Shown piece by piece: positions 49,161 to 57,662 of a stretch of 64,000 nt of DNA. Each line of letters starts with the position of its first letter. Position 1 is the first letter of the stretch. The stretch comes from Candidatus Binatia bacterium (GTDB lineage Bacteria; Desulfobacterota; Binatia; Bin18): the NCBI GenBank assembly GCA_022820725.1, contig JAJEFA010000021.1, positions 62,001 to 126,000 on the forward strand, given 5' to 3'. The translations under genes and the position numbers were made by a program. The notes beneath the pieces were generated by a model. That model saw only the letters and a list, made by a program, of their open reading frames with translations. It was not told the origin of the DNA and made no database searches.

Positions 49161-50321
49161 AGACAACACGTCCAGATACTTCAGCCCCGAACCGGTATTA
49201 AACAGGACAACCCGTTCGTCGTGTTTGATCTCGCCCTGCTGAAGCAGGCGCTTGAGGGCCGGCAGACAGGCCGCTCCCTCTGGTGCCGGAAAGAGACCCT
49301 CGGCCGCGCCGATCTCTCCGACCGCGGACAGCAGTTCCGCGTCGCTGACACTCACCGCCGTGCCGCCGCTTTTGCGCAGAATATCGAGCATCAGGAAATC
49401 ACCAATCGCTGCGGGCACGCGCAAGCCCGCGGCAAGGGTATGCGGCCTGGGAATCTCCGCGCCGTGTGACGCGCCGGTAGCAAAGGCGTGCACAATGGGC
49501 GCGCAGCCCGCCGCCTGTACGCTCACCATGCGGGGCCTCCGTGCGTCGATCCAACCGAGCCGTTCCATTTCGTCAAATGCCTTCCACATCCCGATTAGCC
49601 CCGTCCCCCCGCCCGTGGGATACAGAATGACGTCCGGCAGGGACCAGCCGCACTGTTCCGCCAGCTCATAGCCCATCGTTTTTTTGCCTTCGAGACGGTA
49701 GGGCTCCTTCAGGGTCGAGACATCGAACCAGCCCTCCTGCTCTTTGCGTTCGGCGACGAGTCTTCCGCAATCCGTAATCAGACCATCGACAAGGCTGACG
49801 TGGGCCCCTGTTCGCTCGCATTCCAGCCGATTGGCCAGCGGTACATCCCTGGGCATGAAGATATAGGCTTCGAGTCCGGCCCGTGCAGCATAAGCCGCCA
49901 GCGCGCCCGCCGCATTCCCGGCCGAGGGAACGGCCAGCTTTTTCACTCCGAGTTCTTTGGCCATCGAGACGGCCAGGGCCATTCCGCGCGCTTTGAACGA
50001 CCCCGTAGGATTACACGACTCGTCTTTGATATGAAGCTGCGGTATGCCGAGTTGTTCACCCAACCGCCTTGTGTGCAGTAATGGTGTCCAACCCTCCCCC
50101 AGACTGACGATATTGTCGGCCTGGACAACGGGCAGCACCTCTCGATAACGCCACAAGCTTGCGGGTCGAGCGGGCAGGCGGTCTTGCTGTAATGTTGCCG
50201 CAACTCGCTCAAGATCGTAGTGCACCAATAACGGCTTCCCGCATTGGGTACACAGGTTATGGAGCCGATGGGGTGCGTAGGATGCTGCGCAGGCTGAACA
50301 AGAGAGATGGGTCACATGCAT
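49143..50321 (-). CDS. thrC: Threonine synthase
   Basis: The 392-residue PLP enzyme converts O-phosphohomoserine to threonine. An N-terminal zinc-ribbon-like cysteine set is present (LSCSACAASYAP and LCTQCGKP). PLP lysine lies in IKDESCNPTGSFKARGMALA and the phosphate loop in VPSAGNAAGALAAYAARAG, followed by LYPTGGGTGLIGMWKAF. The native C-terminus would be GLKYLDVLSA and a TAG stop; insertion of the MITE (48832-49160) replaced the end with LSGSVSV and a TGA inside the element. The change is only a few residues, so the enzyme should still work. It is the first gene of a minus-strand stretch and may be cotranscribed upstream from nothing else. Confidence 0.93.
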   Translation of the reverse strand: MHVTHLSCSACAASYAPHRLHNLCTQCGKPLLVHYDLERVAATLQQDRLPARPASLWRYREVLPVVQADNIVSLGEGWTPLLHTRRLGEQLGIPQLHIKDESCNPTGSFKARGMALAVSMAKELGVKKLAVPSAGNAAGALAAYAARAGLEAYIFMPRDVPLANRLECERTGAHVSLVDGLITDCGRLVAERKEQEGWFDVSTLKEPYRLEGKKTMGYELAEQCGWSLPDVILYPTGGGTGLIGMWKAFDEMERLGWIDARRPRMVSVQAAGCAPIVHAFATGASHGAEIPRPHTLAAGLRVPAAIGDFLMLDILRKSGGTAVSVSDAELLSAVGEIGAAEGLFPAPEGAACLPALKRLLQQGEIKHDERVVLFNTGSGLKYLDVLSGSVSV

Positions 50322-50349
50322 GTGAAGCTCTCATTCAGCCTGCGGACGT

Positions 50350-51024
50350 TTAGTTCAGCCCTTGCAGACTCTCAACAATATCACCGGGCTCAAGCCGGGT
50401 GGTATAGTTTGCGTCCACAGAGGCCAGTCGAATGGTTCCGTCTTGGTCAATGACATAGGTGCCGGGTATCGGCAGCTCCCAGGCGTCATCGCCGTTGTAT
50501 TCGGGCAGTTGGATGCCCATTTTTTCAAAGGTCGCCTGAAGCTCTTCAACAAAACGGAAGGCCAGTCCGAATTGCCGTGCGACGTTATTGCCGGCGTCGC
50601 TGAGCACCTCAAACTGAAGCGCATTCTTTTCGGCAACCGTCAGGGAGTGATCCGGGGTTTGGGGCGAGATGGCGATCAGGGATGCGCCGTGCGCCTGCAT
50701 CTCGGCCAGACGCTTTTGATAGGCCTGCAACTGCAGGTTGCAGTAGGGTCACCACGCGCCTCGATAAAAGGCAATGACTGCCGGTCCTTTGGCCAGGAGG
50801 TCGGATAACGTCACCGCCTCGCCACGGGCGTTGGGCAGAGTAAAGTCAGGGGCTTTGTCTCCGACCTTCAGGGCTTTGTCTGTGATGCCGGATTTCACCT
50901 GATCTTCTGTGGTGCGAACCAACACCTCACGAATTGCCGGCGGAATTTTGGGCAGCATCTCCTTTTGGAAAGCTGCAATTTGTTGCTTGAGCTCGTTGTT
51001 GAGCCCACCTTCTTGACCACTCAT
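50350..51024 (-). CDS. AhpC/TSA-type peroxiredoxin-like selenoprotein (UGA at residue 92)
   Basis: From ATG 51024 (after AAAGGAGCGTGT) the frame reads to DKAPDFTLPNARGEAVTLSD and AVIAFYRGAW, then TGA (50749-50751), then PYCNLQLQAYQKRLAEM and on to TAA at 50350. The family motif is FYRGxWCPYCNxQL; UGA stands for the first, peroxidatic Cys, giving UxxC. Downstream parts are normal (LIAISPQTPDHSLTVAEKN, FEVLSDAGNNVARQFGLAFR, PIPGTYVIDQDGTIRLASVD). Length is 224 residues. A 7-bp hairpin follows the UGA. It should reduce peroxides with a reactive selenolate. It lies just upstream of thrC on the same strand. Read as two ORFs, the active site is lost. Confidence 0.88.
50725..50743 (-). promoter_or_regulatory. 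Candidate bacterial SECIS hairpin of the peroxiredoxin gene
   Basis: On the minus strand CTGCAAC pairs fully with GTTGCAG around the loop CTGCA, beginning 5 nt after the UGA. The loop is 12 nt from the UGA, shorter than usual for bacterial SECIS elements, and G is the third loop base, so the fit is poorer than for the other two genes. Confidence 0.35.
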
Positions 51025-51210
51025 ACACGCTCCTTTCAGAAAAAGTGACTGTAGACTATCCGGTCCATCAATAGGGATTGTCCGGGAGTGCGTCAACGGG
51101 AGAACCCCGACGAGACGGATTCCTGGACTGGGTGTTCTATCCGTAGTATAGTCCCGCGCGAGGCCGGAGAGGGAGACGCGAGTGCGCAGACGATATGTTC
51201 AGGACGATGC

Positions 51211-52101
51211 ATGAAGCCTGCTCCTTTTGAATATATTGCCCCGGAGTCACTCGAGCAGGCGGTAGAGGTCCTGGTTCAATATGGTGACGAGTCCAAGATT
51301 CTCGCCGGGGGACAGAGTCTGATGCCGCTTCTCAATATGCGGCTGATAACTCCCAGCGTTGTTATGGACATTAACGGCCTGGACGAGTTGAGCTACATCC
51401 GCCAGGAGGGTGAGCACCTGCATATTGGTGCCCTCACCCGGCAGTACCGGCTTGAGCGGGACGCGCGCATTCGACAGACCGTTCCCGTTTTGGCTGCGGC
51501 CACGCGCCTGATCGGCCATCCACCCATTCGGTACGCGGGAACAATTGGAGGGAGTTTGGCGCATGCCGACCCGGCCGCAGAACTGCCGGCGGTCATGTGT
51601 GCCTTGGAGGTGGAGCTGTGCGTTGTCGGACCGTCCGGCGCGCGCCGTATCCAGGCAGTTGATTTTTTTCGAGGTGCCCTGGACGTAGATATCCGGCCCG
51701 ACGAACTGCTGACCGAAGTTCGTATCCCTATTCGTCAGAACGTGATGTGGGGAGTGCAGGAGTACACCCGGCGGGCGGGAGATTTTGCCCTGGCCGGAGC
51801 GATAGTGCTGGCCGAGATGGAGGCGGATCGTTGGACGAACGGACGGGTCGTCCTGTTTGGAGTGGAAGATAGACCGCTCCGGGTTCCGCGGGCTGAAGCT
51901 GTGCTGACACAACAGGTATTGTCTGACAGTCAGGCCAGTGCGGTTGCGGCAGCGGCGGTCGCTGAACTCGACTGTCACGCCGACCTGCATGCCTCTGCCG
52001 GGTATCGGCAGCAACTCGCTCGGGTGATGGTCAAGCGCGCCTACCTGGATGCGGTTGCCATGTGGAACGAGAAAAGAGAGGACACGGCCGGGAGCGCATA
52101 G
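51211..52101 (+). CDS. Molybdenum hydroxylase FAD-binding subunit (CoxM-like)
   Basis: The 296-residue protein is the medium subunit of a xanthine dehydrogenase-family enzyme. FAD motifs are AGGQSLMPLLNMRLI and YAGTIGGSLAHADPAAELPA. It begins MKPAPFEYIAPESLEQAVEV, which is the normal start. It passes electrons from the 2Fe-2S subunit to an acceptor. The gene order M-S-L with junctions of 0 and about 120 bp is that of CoxMSL-type operons. The start codon at 51211 has only a weak AGGACG before it. Confidence 0.92.
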   Translation: MKPAPFEYIAPESLEQAVEVLVQYGDESKILAGGQSLMPLLNMRLITPSVVMDINGLDELSYIRQEGEHLHIGALTRQYRLERDARIRQTVPVLAAATRLIGHPPIRYAGTIGGSLAHADPAAELPAVMCALEVELCVVGPSGARRIQAVDFFRGALDVDIRPDELLTEVRIPIRQNVMWGVQEYTRRAGDFALAGAIVLAEMEADRWTNGRVVLFGVEDRPLRVPRAEAVLTQQVLSDSQASAVAAAAVAELDCHADLHASAGYRQQLARVMVKRAYLDAVAMWNEKREDTAGSA

Positions 52102-52599
52102 GTGCAGCCTCAACGTCGAACCATTGTGACGACCGCAGTCAACGGCACACCAGTGGAAGCGCTGGTTGACGTTCGCACTACGCTAGCCGACTTTCTGCGT
52201 GAAGAGGCGGGCTGCACGAGTGTACATCTGGGATGCGAGCATGGGGTGTGTGGTGCCTGTACGGTGCTGATTGATGGCCTGCCCGTTCGTTCCTGTTTGC
52301 GTTTGGCAGCACAGGCGACAGGCCATGAAATCACCACGCTTGAAGGGGTCATGCAAACCGAGTGCGGAAAAACGATCGGGCGGGCTTTTGTCGAGCAGTT
52401 TGCCATGCAGTGCGGCTTTTGCACGGCCGGCTTCGTCCTCAGCCTGTATCATCTCCTGGAGGGGGCGTCGGAACCGATCACGGATCGGGATATCCATGAG
52501 ACGCTGGGCGGGCATATCTGTCGCTGCACCGGCTATGTGAGCATTGTGGAAGCGGCCAAGCGATTACGCGACCAAAGAACGTGTAGGGGCAATTCATGA
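52102..52599 (+). CDS. Molybdenum hydroxylase [2Fe-2S] subunit (CoxS-like)
   Basis: The 165-residue protein carries both iron-sulfur clusters of the family: CTSVHLGCEHGVCGACTVLI with Cys of RSC for the plant-type cluster, and CGFCTAGFVLSLY with HICRCTGY for the second. It starts with GTG directly after the CoxM stop. The final codons (TCRGNS and TGA) lie inside the dispersed palindrome at 52583-52610, so the native end has been replaced by repeat sequence. The clusters lie far from this end and should be unaffected. Confidence 0.93.
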   Translation: MQPQRRTIVTTAVNGTPVEALVDVRTTLADFLREEAGCTSVHLGCEHGVCGACTVLIDGLPVRSCLRLAAQATGHEITTLEGVMQTECGKTIGRAFVEQFAMQCGFCTAGFVLSLYHLLEGASEPITDRDIHETLGGHICRCTGYVSIVEAAKRLRDQRTCRGNS

Positions 52600-52610
52600 A
52601 TTGCTCCTAC
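52583..52610. repeat. 28-bp palindromic dispersed repeat overlapping the coxS-like 3' end
   Basis: GTAGGGGCAATTCATG and its mirror half ATTGCTCCTAC form a nearly perfect 28-bp palindrome (one mismatch per arm). The GTAGGGGCAA half is shared with repeat A at 5033 and 36846. The stop codon of the coxS-like gene lies inside it. Confidence 0.75.
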
Positions 52611-52722
52611 GGAGAACTCCCCGCTTGGGCAGGAACCCTCGTCCAGAGGCAGAGGGGACGTATTGCAAAGTCAAGTTCAGCAGCATGCTCGCTCTCATAG
52701 TGCCCTAGCCTTTCTTCGCGCC

Positions 52723-55152
52723 ATGCCTCAGTATTCACCCACCACCGCCCCGCCCTCAACCGAAGGTCAGCGTCTCTTTGATCTTCAGGCTCAGTATATT
52801 GCCGACCTCAATCCTCTTCCCAATCTTGCCCATGCTGCAGTGGTCAGAAGCCCGTATGCGCATGCGCGTATCCACCGCATTGATCCAAGCGCCGCACTGG
52901 CGCTGCCGGGAGTCATAACCGTGCTGACCGGCCGGGAAGTCCAAGAGTGGAGTCGTCCGTTTGCGGTGGCTGCCGAACGGCCGGGGCGGTATTACTCCTG
53001 CGCCATCGACAAGGTGCGTTACGTCGGCGAGCCGGTCGCCGTTGTGGTGGCCACCGACCGTTATGTTGCCGAAGACGCCCGCGATACAATCGAGGTGGAG
53101 TACGAGCCCCTGCCGGCCGTCGTTGAGGTCGAGGCGGCCATGCAGTCCTCGGCCCCCATCCTGCACGAGGAACTGGAAACCAATATCGCCATTGATCGTC
53201 AGCTCACCTATGGGGATGTGGCGGCGGTCTTCGGCGCGGCGGATATTGTGTTCTCGCAGCGATATGTTTTTCCTCGTTATCAATCCTTTCCACTCGAAAC
53301 GTACGGGATTATCGCAAGCTGGAATCCGTCCGCGTCTCAGGTCAGTTTTTGGGCCAATTTTCACGGGCCGTATAGCATGCTGGCGGTTCTGGCCGGGGCG
53401 CTGCGAGTTCCCCTCAGCAAGCTTCGGGTGGTGACGCCACCGGACGTCGGTGGTTCGTTTGGCAATAAGATCGCCCTGTATCCCTATATGGCCTTGATGG
53501 CGCTGGCGTCTCGGAAAGCCGGTCGACCGGTCAAGTGGACCGAAGACCGCCTGGAATCGCTCAGCGCCAGCTCGACCGGAACGGATCGTGTGACGCAAAT
53601 TGAAGTCGCAGCCCGCAACGACGGCCAACTGCTCGGTCTCAAAATGCGTCTCATGGACAACGTGGGAGCGTATATTCGTGCGCCGGAACCCGGTTGTCTG
53701 TTTCGCCCAATCGGCAATTTCATGAACGCCTACAAGATCGAACATCTTGAGGTTAATGCCCTCGCGGTCATGACGAATGTCTGTCCCAGCGGGCCGAATC
53801 GTGGCTATGCCTGCCAACAGCACTATTTCCCGATTGAACGCGCGATTGACGAACTCGCCCTGAAGCTTGGTAAAGACCCGGCTACGGTCAGACTGCAAAA
53901 TCTTATCCAGCCCCAGGATATCCCCTACCGGACGGTGACGGGCGGACTGTACGACTCTGGGGATTATCCCCGTGCCACACAGCGGGCGCTGGAGCTGAGC
54001 AATTACTGGCAACTGCATCAGTCTACGGGCGCTGCGGGTCCGAGCGATGCCGCGGTGTGGCGCGGGGTTGGCATGGCTGTGGCGATAGACCCCTCGGGCT
54101 CGAATATGGGCTATATCGATGTCAGCAAGAAAGCTACGCAGCGCCGCCCCAACCTCGTCCGGGTCGGCTCGGCGCAGACGACCCGGATCTATTTGGACGC
54201 CACCGGTGGTGTCACGGTTGAGTTGGAGACCGCGGCCCACGGGCAGGGGCAGGAAACGACAGCCGCGTTCATTGTTGCCCAGGCCCTGGGTATTGCGCCG
54301 GCAGACGTGACGGTCATCGCCGGGATGGACACCGGTTCCAGGCCGTGGTCGGTGTCTTCGGGCAGTTATTCCAGTCGTTTTGGTGCGGTCGGGGCCAGTT
54401 CCATTGTTGCTGCGACCAGACGGTTGCAAGAGAATCTTCTCCAAGCGGCGTCCTACTTCCTGGACAGCGATGTGAGTCGCCTCCGCATCCAGGCGGGCCG
54501 GATTGTGTCGCTCGATAACGCGCAGCTTGGCCTGTCCTTGAAAGACGTTGCGGCGCGTCTGCACTGGTCAACCGGAACGCTGCCACCACATCTGGAGACG
54601 GCCACCCAGGTCGAGGGTACGTTTGTTGCCAGCGAGCTTGATTATCCGAACGAGCACGATCAGGTGAACTCTTCTGCGGTCTATGCGTTTACTGCGGATG
54701 TGGCTGTGATTGAGATCGACAAAGAGACGCTCGATATTCGGGTGACCGACTATATCACCGTGCATGACGCCGGAAATATCCTGCACCCACAGATCGCCCG
54801 AGGGCAGTTCGTCGGCGGTCTCTTACATGGTCTGGCCGGCGCGCTGTACGAGGAGCTGCGCTACAGCGAGACGGGTGATTTCCTGACCGGAACGCTGATG
54901 GATTATCTGTGTCCGACGGTGAGCGAAATGCCGGACCATATTGTGACGGACCATATTGTGCTGCCGACTCCCCAGGCGTTAACCGGGGCAAAGGGGGTCG
55001 GGGAGAGCACCGCCCAGACCGCACCGATTGCCATTGCCAATGCAGTAGCCGATGCCGTCCGTCATCTGGGTCTTGAGATTACCGAATTGCCCCTGACCCC
55101 CGACAAGCTGTGGCAGCAGTTGGAGGCCCGTCTTGAAGGGGATCTCTTATGA
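52723..55152 (+). CDS. Molybdenum hydroxylase large subunit (CoxL/XDH-like)
   Basis: The 809-residue molybdopterin subunit has VRSPYAHARIHRIDPSAAL, the FGNKIALYPYMALMALASR region, CPSGPNRGYACQQHYFPIER, ETAAHGQGQETTAAFIVAQA and the catalytic glutamate in TGAKGVGESTAQTAP. The active-site loop does not have the AYxCSFR of CO dehydrogenase, so the substrate is an organic compound such as an aldehyde or N-heterocycle, not CO. The frame begins at a TTG at 52663; ATG 52723 (MPQYSPTTAPP) is likelier. Both lack a clear ribosome binding site, perhaps because repeat sequence intervenes after coxS. It overlaps the convergent HsdR-like gene by 6 bp. Confidence 0.92.
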   Translation: MPQYSPTTAPPSTEGQRLFDLQAQYIADLNPLPNLAHAAVVRSPYAHARIHRIDPSAALALPGVITVLTGREVQEWSRPFAVAAERPGRYYSCAIDKVRYVGEPVAVVVATDRYVAEDARDTIEVEYEPLPAVVEVEAAMQSSAPILHEELETNIAIDRQLTYGDVAAVFGAADIVFSQRYVFPRYQSFPLETYGIIASWNPSASQVSFWANFHGPYSMLAVLAGALRVPLSKLRVVTPPDVGGSFGNKIALYPYMALMALASRKAGRPVKWTEDRLESLSASSTGTDRVTQIEVAARNDGQLLGLKMRLMDNVGAYIRAPEPGCLFRPIGNFMNAYKIEHLEVNALAVMTNVCPSGPNRGYACQQHYFPIERAIDELALKLGKDPATVRLQNLIQPQDIPYRTVTGGLYDSGDYPRATQRALELSNYWQLHQSTGAAGPSDAAVWRGVGMAVAIDPSGSNMGYIDVSKKATQRRPNLVRVGSAQTTRIYLDATGGVTVELETAAHGQGQETTAAFIVAQALGIAPADVTVIAGMDTGSRPWSVSSGSYSSRFGAVGASSIVAATRRLQENLLQAASYFLDSDVSRLRIQAGRIVSLDNAQLGLSLKDVAARLHWSTGTLPPHLETATQVEGTFVASELDYPNEHDQVNSSAVYAFTADVAVIEIDKETLDIRVTDYITVHDAGNILHPQIARGQFVGGLLHGLAGALYEELRYSETGDFLTGTLMDYLCPTVSEMPDHIVTDHIVLPTPQALTGAKGVGESTAQTAPIAIANAVADAVRHLGLEITELPLTPDKLWQQLEARLEGDLL

Positions 55153-56160
55153 ACTGGACTTTATTTTGAATTGCGCAGGCTCTTGTCCGGTGCGTTCAAT
55201 AACTTTGCATGCGTTCTTGATGTTATACTCTGTACTGTAGTTCGTTTCGATATGGAAAGGCCCGATAGGTTTGTCCTCCTTAAACTTCTCCCCTGATGGA
55301 TGTTCAGACTCGGTTGCCAGAATGTAGCGCGAGCCTCTTTGGATAGGGCAATGGTCAGGACGATCAGGTTTTAGATGACCTTTCTCAAATAGCCACTGAA
55401 CAGTTTCTGTTGCCACCTCGTACCCGTTCTGAATTTGAACACGCTTGCCATCAGGGAATTGAAGCTCGACGCGTATCTTTTTTCCGGTCTGATGAAATTT
55501 TGAATAGAGATTCTCGGTCTGGTGAAATCTTGAATATGGAATCCAAGCTGAGTCTGTATCTGGGGCGGGCGAAGGTGGTACAGGGTCTTGCGAATCGGGT
55601 GCAGATGCGGTGGTAGATGGACGGTGCTCAACAATAGATGGCTGAGCGGGACTGACACCGCCGGCCTCGACGCCAGGTCGCCACAGCGCAAGCGCCTTCA
55701 AGCATACCTTCGCGGGGGACTCTGTGATGTCGAACCAAACTACCTGGTCGAACTGGACTATCAGATTTCTGTTCGGACCTTCGTCACGTCGCGTCTGCTT
55801 GTTCCTTTCGTATATCTCCCACTCCTTGCCGTTGGTTACGGAAAAGTAGCTGATACCATCGTGCAGGAAGTAGCCGATTGCTTGGTCAGCAGCAGCCTCC
55901 AATCTTTTACCCAGATTCTTAGCCTCCACTACGATCATGGGTTTGCCATCTCTCAGCAATACGTAGTCCGGTTTGCCTGTGCGCAACACATATTCAGGTA
56001 TCACTTGTGCTGGGTCTTCAATGTTCCAGCCGAGTTCACGTAGTAGCGGGTCGATGAGAGCCGTTCGTGTCAGTGCCTCGTTTTTCCTGAGGTCTTCGCC
56101 GTGCTCCTCAATGCGCTTGCTCAGTGTCTTCACAAGTTCCAGTAGGCTCTCCAGGGCCAT
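55147..56160 (-). CDS. Type I restriction HsdR N-terminal-like nuclease-domain protein, solitary
   Basis: The 337-residue protein starts ALESLLELVKTLSKRIEEHG and has a restriction-like nuclease core: TALIDPLLRELGWNIEDPAQ, PDYVLLRDGKPMIVVEAKNL (the D and ExK of PD-(D/E)xK) and DQAIGYFLHDGISYFSVTNG. This matches the HsdR N-terminal (HSDR_N_2) domain, but no motor domain or hsdMS genes follow. The C-terminal part (about 200-337) has a linker with a short repeat (SRFHQTENLY, SKFHQTGKKI) and an unknown domain. ATG 56160 is one of several close starts. It may be a single-protein nuclease or part of a defence module; McrBC is about 7 kb away. Confidence 0.8.
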   Translation of the reverse strand: MALESLLELVKTLSKRIEEHGEDLRKNEALTRTALIDPLLRELGWNIEDPAQVIPEYVLRTGKPDYVLLRDGKPMIVVEAKNLGKRLEAAADQAIGYFLHDGISYFSVTNGKEWEIYERNKQTRRDEGPNRNLIVQFDQVVWFDITESPAKVCLKALALWRPGVEAGGVSPAQPSIVEHRPSTTASAPDSQDPVPPSPAPDTDSAWIPYSRFHQTENLYSKFHQTGKKIRVELQFPDGKRVQIQNGYEVATETVQWLFEKGHLKPDRPDHCPIQRGSRYILATESEHPSGEKFKEDKPIGPFHIETNYSTEYNIKNACKVIERTGQEPAQFKIKSSS

Positions 56161-56276
56161 AATCACCATCCTCTCGCTGTTGATTGCGCGGACTATAACA
56201 TACGCTGCCATTGACCACTAGGAACAAGGAGTGTTAGCCATCTCCTTGCTAGGATGAACGAAGAAAAGGAAGAACA

Positions 56277-57044
56277 ATGAGTGATGTCCTCCGTGTAGAA
56301 AAGACCGGGACCGAAGCAACCATCTGGATCGACCGGCAGATGCTGATGAACACCATCACTGTGGCTATGCGCAAAGAGCTGCCCGGTCTGCTGCACGGCC
56401 TTGATACGGACGACACGGTGCGGGTGGTCATTATTCGCGGCGCGGGCGGTAAGGCGTTTAGCGCCGGCGGCGACCTGTCTGAATTTCTGGCCCAAGCGCC
56501 GGCCGACCTGGAAGAGTGGGGGGATACGCTGAGCTGGCCGGAGCGCTGTCGCAAGCCCGTGGTCGCGGCCATTGACGGCTACACCATGGGGGCCGGTCTT
56601 GAGCTCGCCCTGGCCTGCGACTTCCGGATTGCGACCGACCGCTCGCTGTTCTCGTTCCCTGAAATTCGTCTGGGGATGATCCCCGGCAGTGGAGGGACGC
56701 AGCGTGCCCTGCGCCTCATCGGTATGACGCGGGCAAAGTTGTTTATGATGACCGGGCGCCGCATTTCCGCCTCCCAAGCCGAGCAATGGGGATTGATCAC
56801 CCAATACGTTCCCAGCGACGCATTTGAGAACGCCATAGCCGAACTTGCGACGGAGTTGGCCGAACGTGCTCCGCTCGCCCTTCGGACCTTAAAAACGGTG
56901 CTCAACAAAGGTGCGGAGGCCCCGCTGGAAACGGCCCTGGAGCTGGAGCGCAAGTCCTACGCCTGGCTGCGCTCCACCCATGATTACGAAGAAGGGGTGA
57001 AGTCGTTTCTGGAGAAACGAAAGCCCAAGTATATCGGGCGATAA
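56277..57044 (+). CDS. Enoyl-CoA hydratase
   Basis: The 255-residue crotonase has the oxyanion motifs GAGGKAFSAGGDLSEFLAQA (about 59-78) and AIDGYTMGAGLELALACDFR. The two catalytic glutamates are likely in FSFPEIRLGMIPGSGGTQRA, whose PEIRLG matches the hydratase pattern. The C-terminal helix RSTHDYEEGVKSFLEKRKP is standard. The ATG follows AAAAGGAAGAACA. The neighbouring nucleoside deoxyribosyltransferase gene starts 42 bp later on the same strand. Confidence 0.92.
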   Translation: MSDVLRVEKTGTEATIWIDRQMLMNTITVAMRKELPGLLHGLDTDDTVRVVIIRGAGGKAFSAGGDLSEFLAQAPADLEEWGDTLSWPERCRKPVVAAIDGYTMGAGLELALACDFRIATDRSLFSFPEIRLGMIPGSGGTQRALRLIGMTRAKLFMMTGRRISASQAEQWGLITQYVPSDAFENAIAELATELAERAPLALRTLKTVLNKGAEAPLETALELERKSYAWLRSTHDYEEGVKSFLEKRKPKYIGR

Positions 57045-57086
57045 TCCCTCTATAACCCCAGGAAAGAGATTGGAGGTCTGCCCCCC

Positions 57087-57662
57087 ATGCCAAATACCCA
57101 GCCCAAACTCTATCTTGCCGGACCTGAAGTCTTTCGACCCGACGCCATTGAGTATGCGCGGACGCAGCGCGCCCTGTGTGTCCAATACGGTTTCATTGGT
57201 CTCCATCCTATGGATAATAATGTAGACCTGAGTGACAGTTCGATGCGGACAGCCACGAGAATCTATCGGGGCGATATCGGTCAGATCAAAGCCTGCGATA
57301 TTGTTATTGCGAACTGTAATGCCTTTCGGGGCGCGTTAATCGACGACGGGACGGCGTACGAGCTGGGGTATGGCAACGCCCTCGGTAAGCCAACATACGG
57401 CTATATTGAGCGGTTGCTCCCGGAGCAGGAACTCCTCCAGGAGCGGTGTGTTTTTACCACCCTGCCGGACGGACGAAAGGTCGATCAGGATGGTTTTCTT
57501 CTGGTTGACGACTTTGGGACCTCGATCAATCTCATGATGCAGTGCGGCATGCTCGATAGTGGTGGGCGGTTAGTAGAGGGAGATTTTGAGATCTGTCTGA
57601 AAGCGATCCGACACGATTTGGATAGCGGCACGCTTCTCCTGCCTCCGTCTGAAACGGACTAG
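57087..57662 (+). CDS. Nucleoside 2-deoxyribosyltransferase
   Basis: The 191-residue protein opens PKLYLAGPEVFRPDAIEYAR, the substrate loop of the family, and has CDIVIANCNAFRGALIDDGT and AYELGYGNALGKPTYGY with the catalytic glutamate in AYELGY. It exchanges the base on 2'-deoxyribonucleosides in purine/pyrimidine salvage. The ribosome binding site GGAGGTCTG is good. It converges with the small protein gene at 57659, overlapping by 4 bp. Confidence 0.9.
   Translation: MPNTQPKLYLAGPEVFRPDAIEYARTQRALCVQYGFIGLHPMDNNVDLSDSSMRTATRIYRGDIGQIKACDIVIANCNAFRGALIDDGTAYELGYGNALGKPTYGYIERLLPEQELLQERCVFTTLPDGRKVDQDGFLLVDDFGTSINLMMQCGMLDSGGRLVEGDFEICLKAIRHDLDSGTLLLPPSETD

Noticed and set aside
52723..55152. 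CO dehydrogenase large subunit
   Set aside because: The diagnostic AYxCSFR active-site loop is not present.
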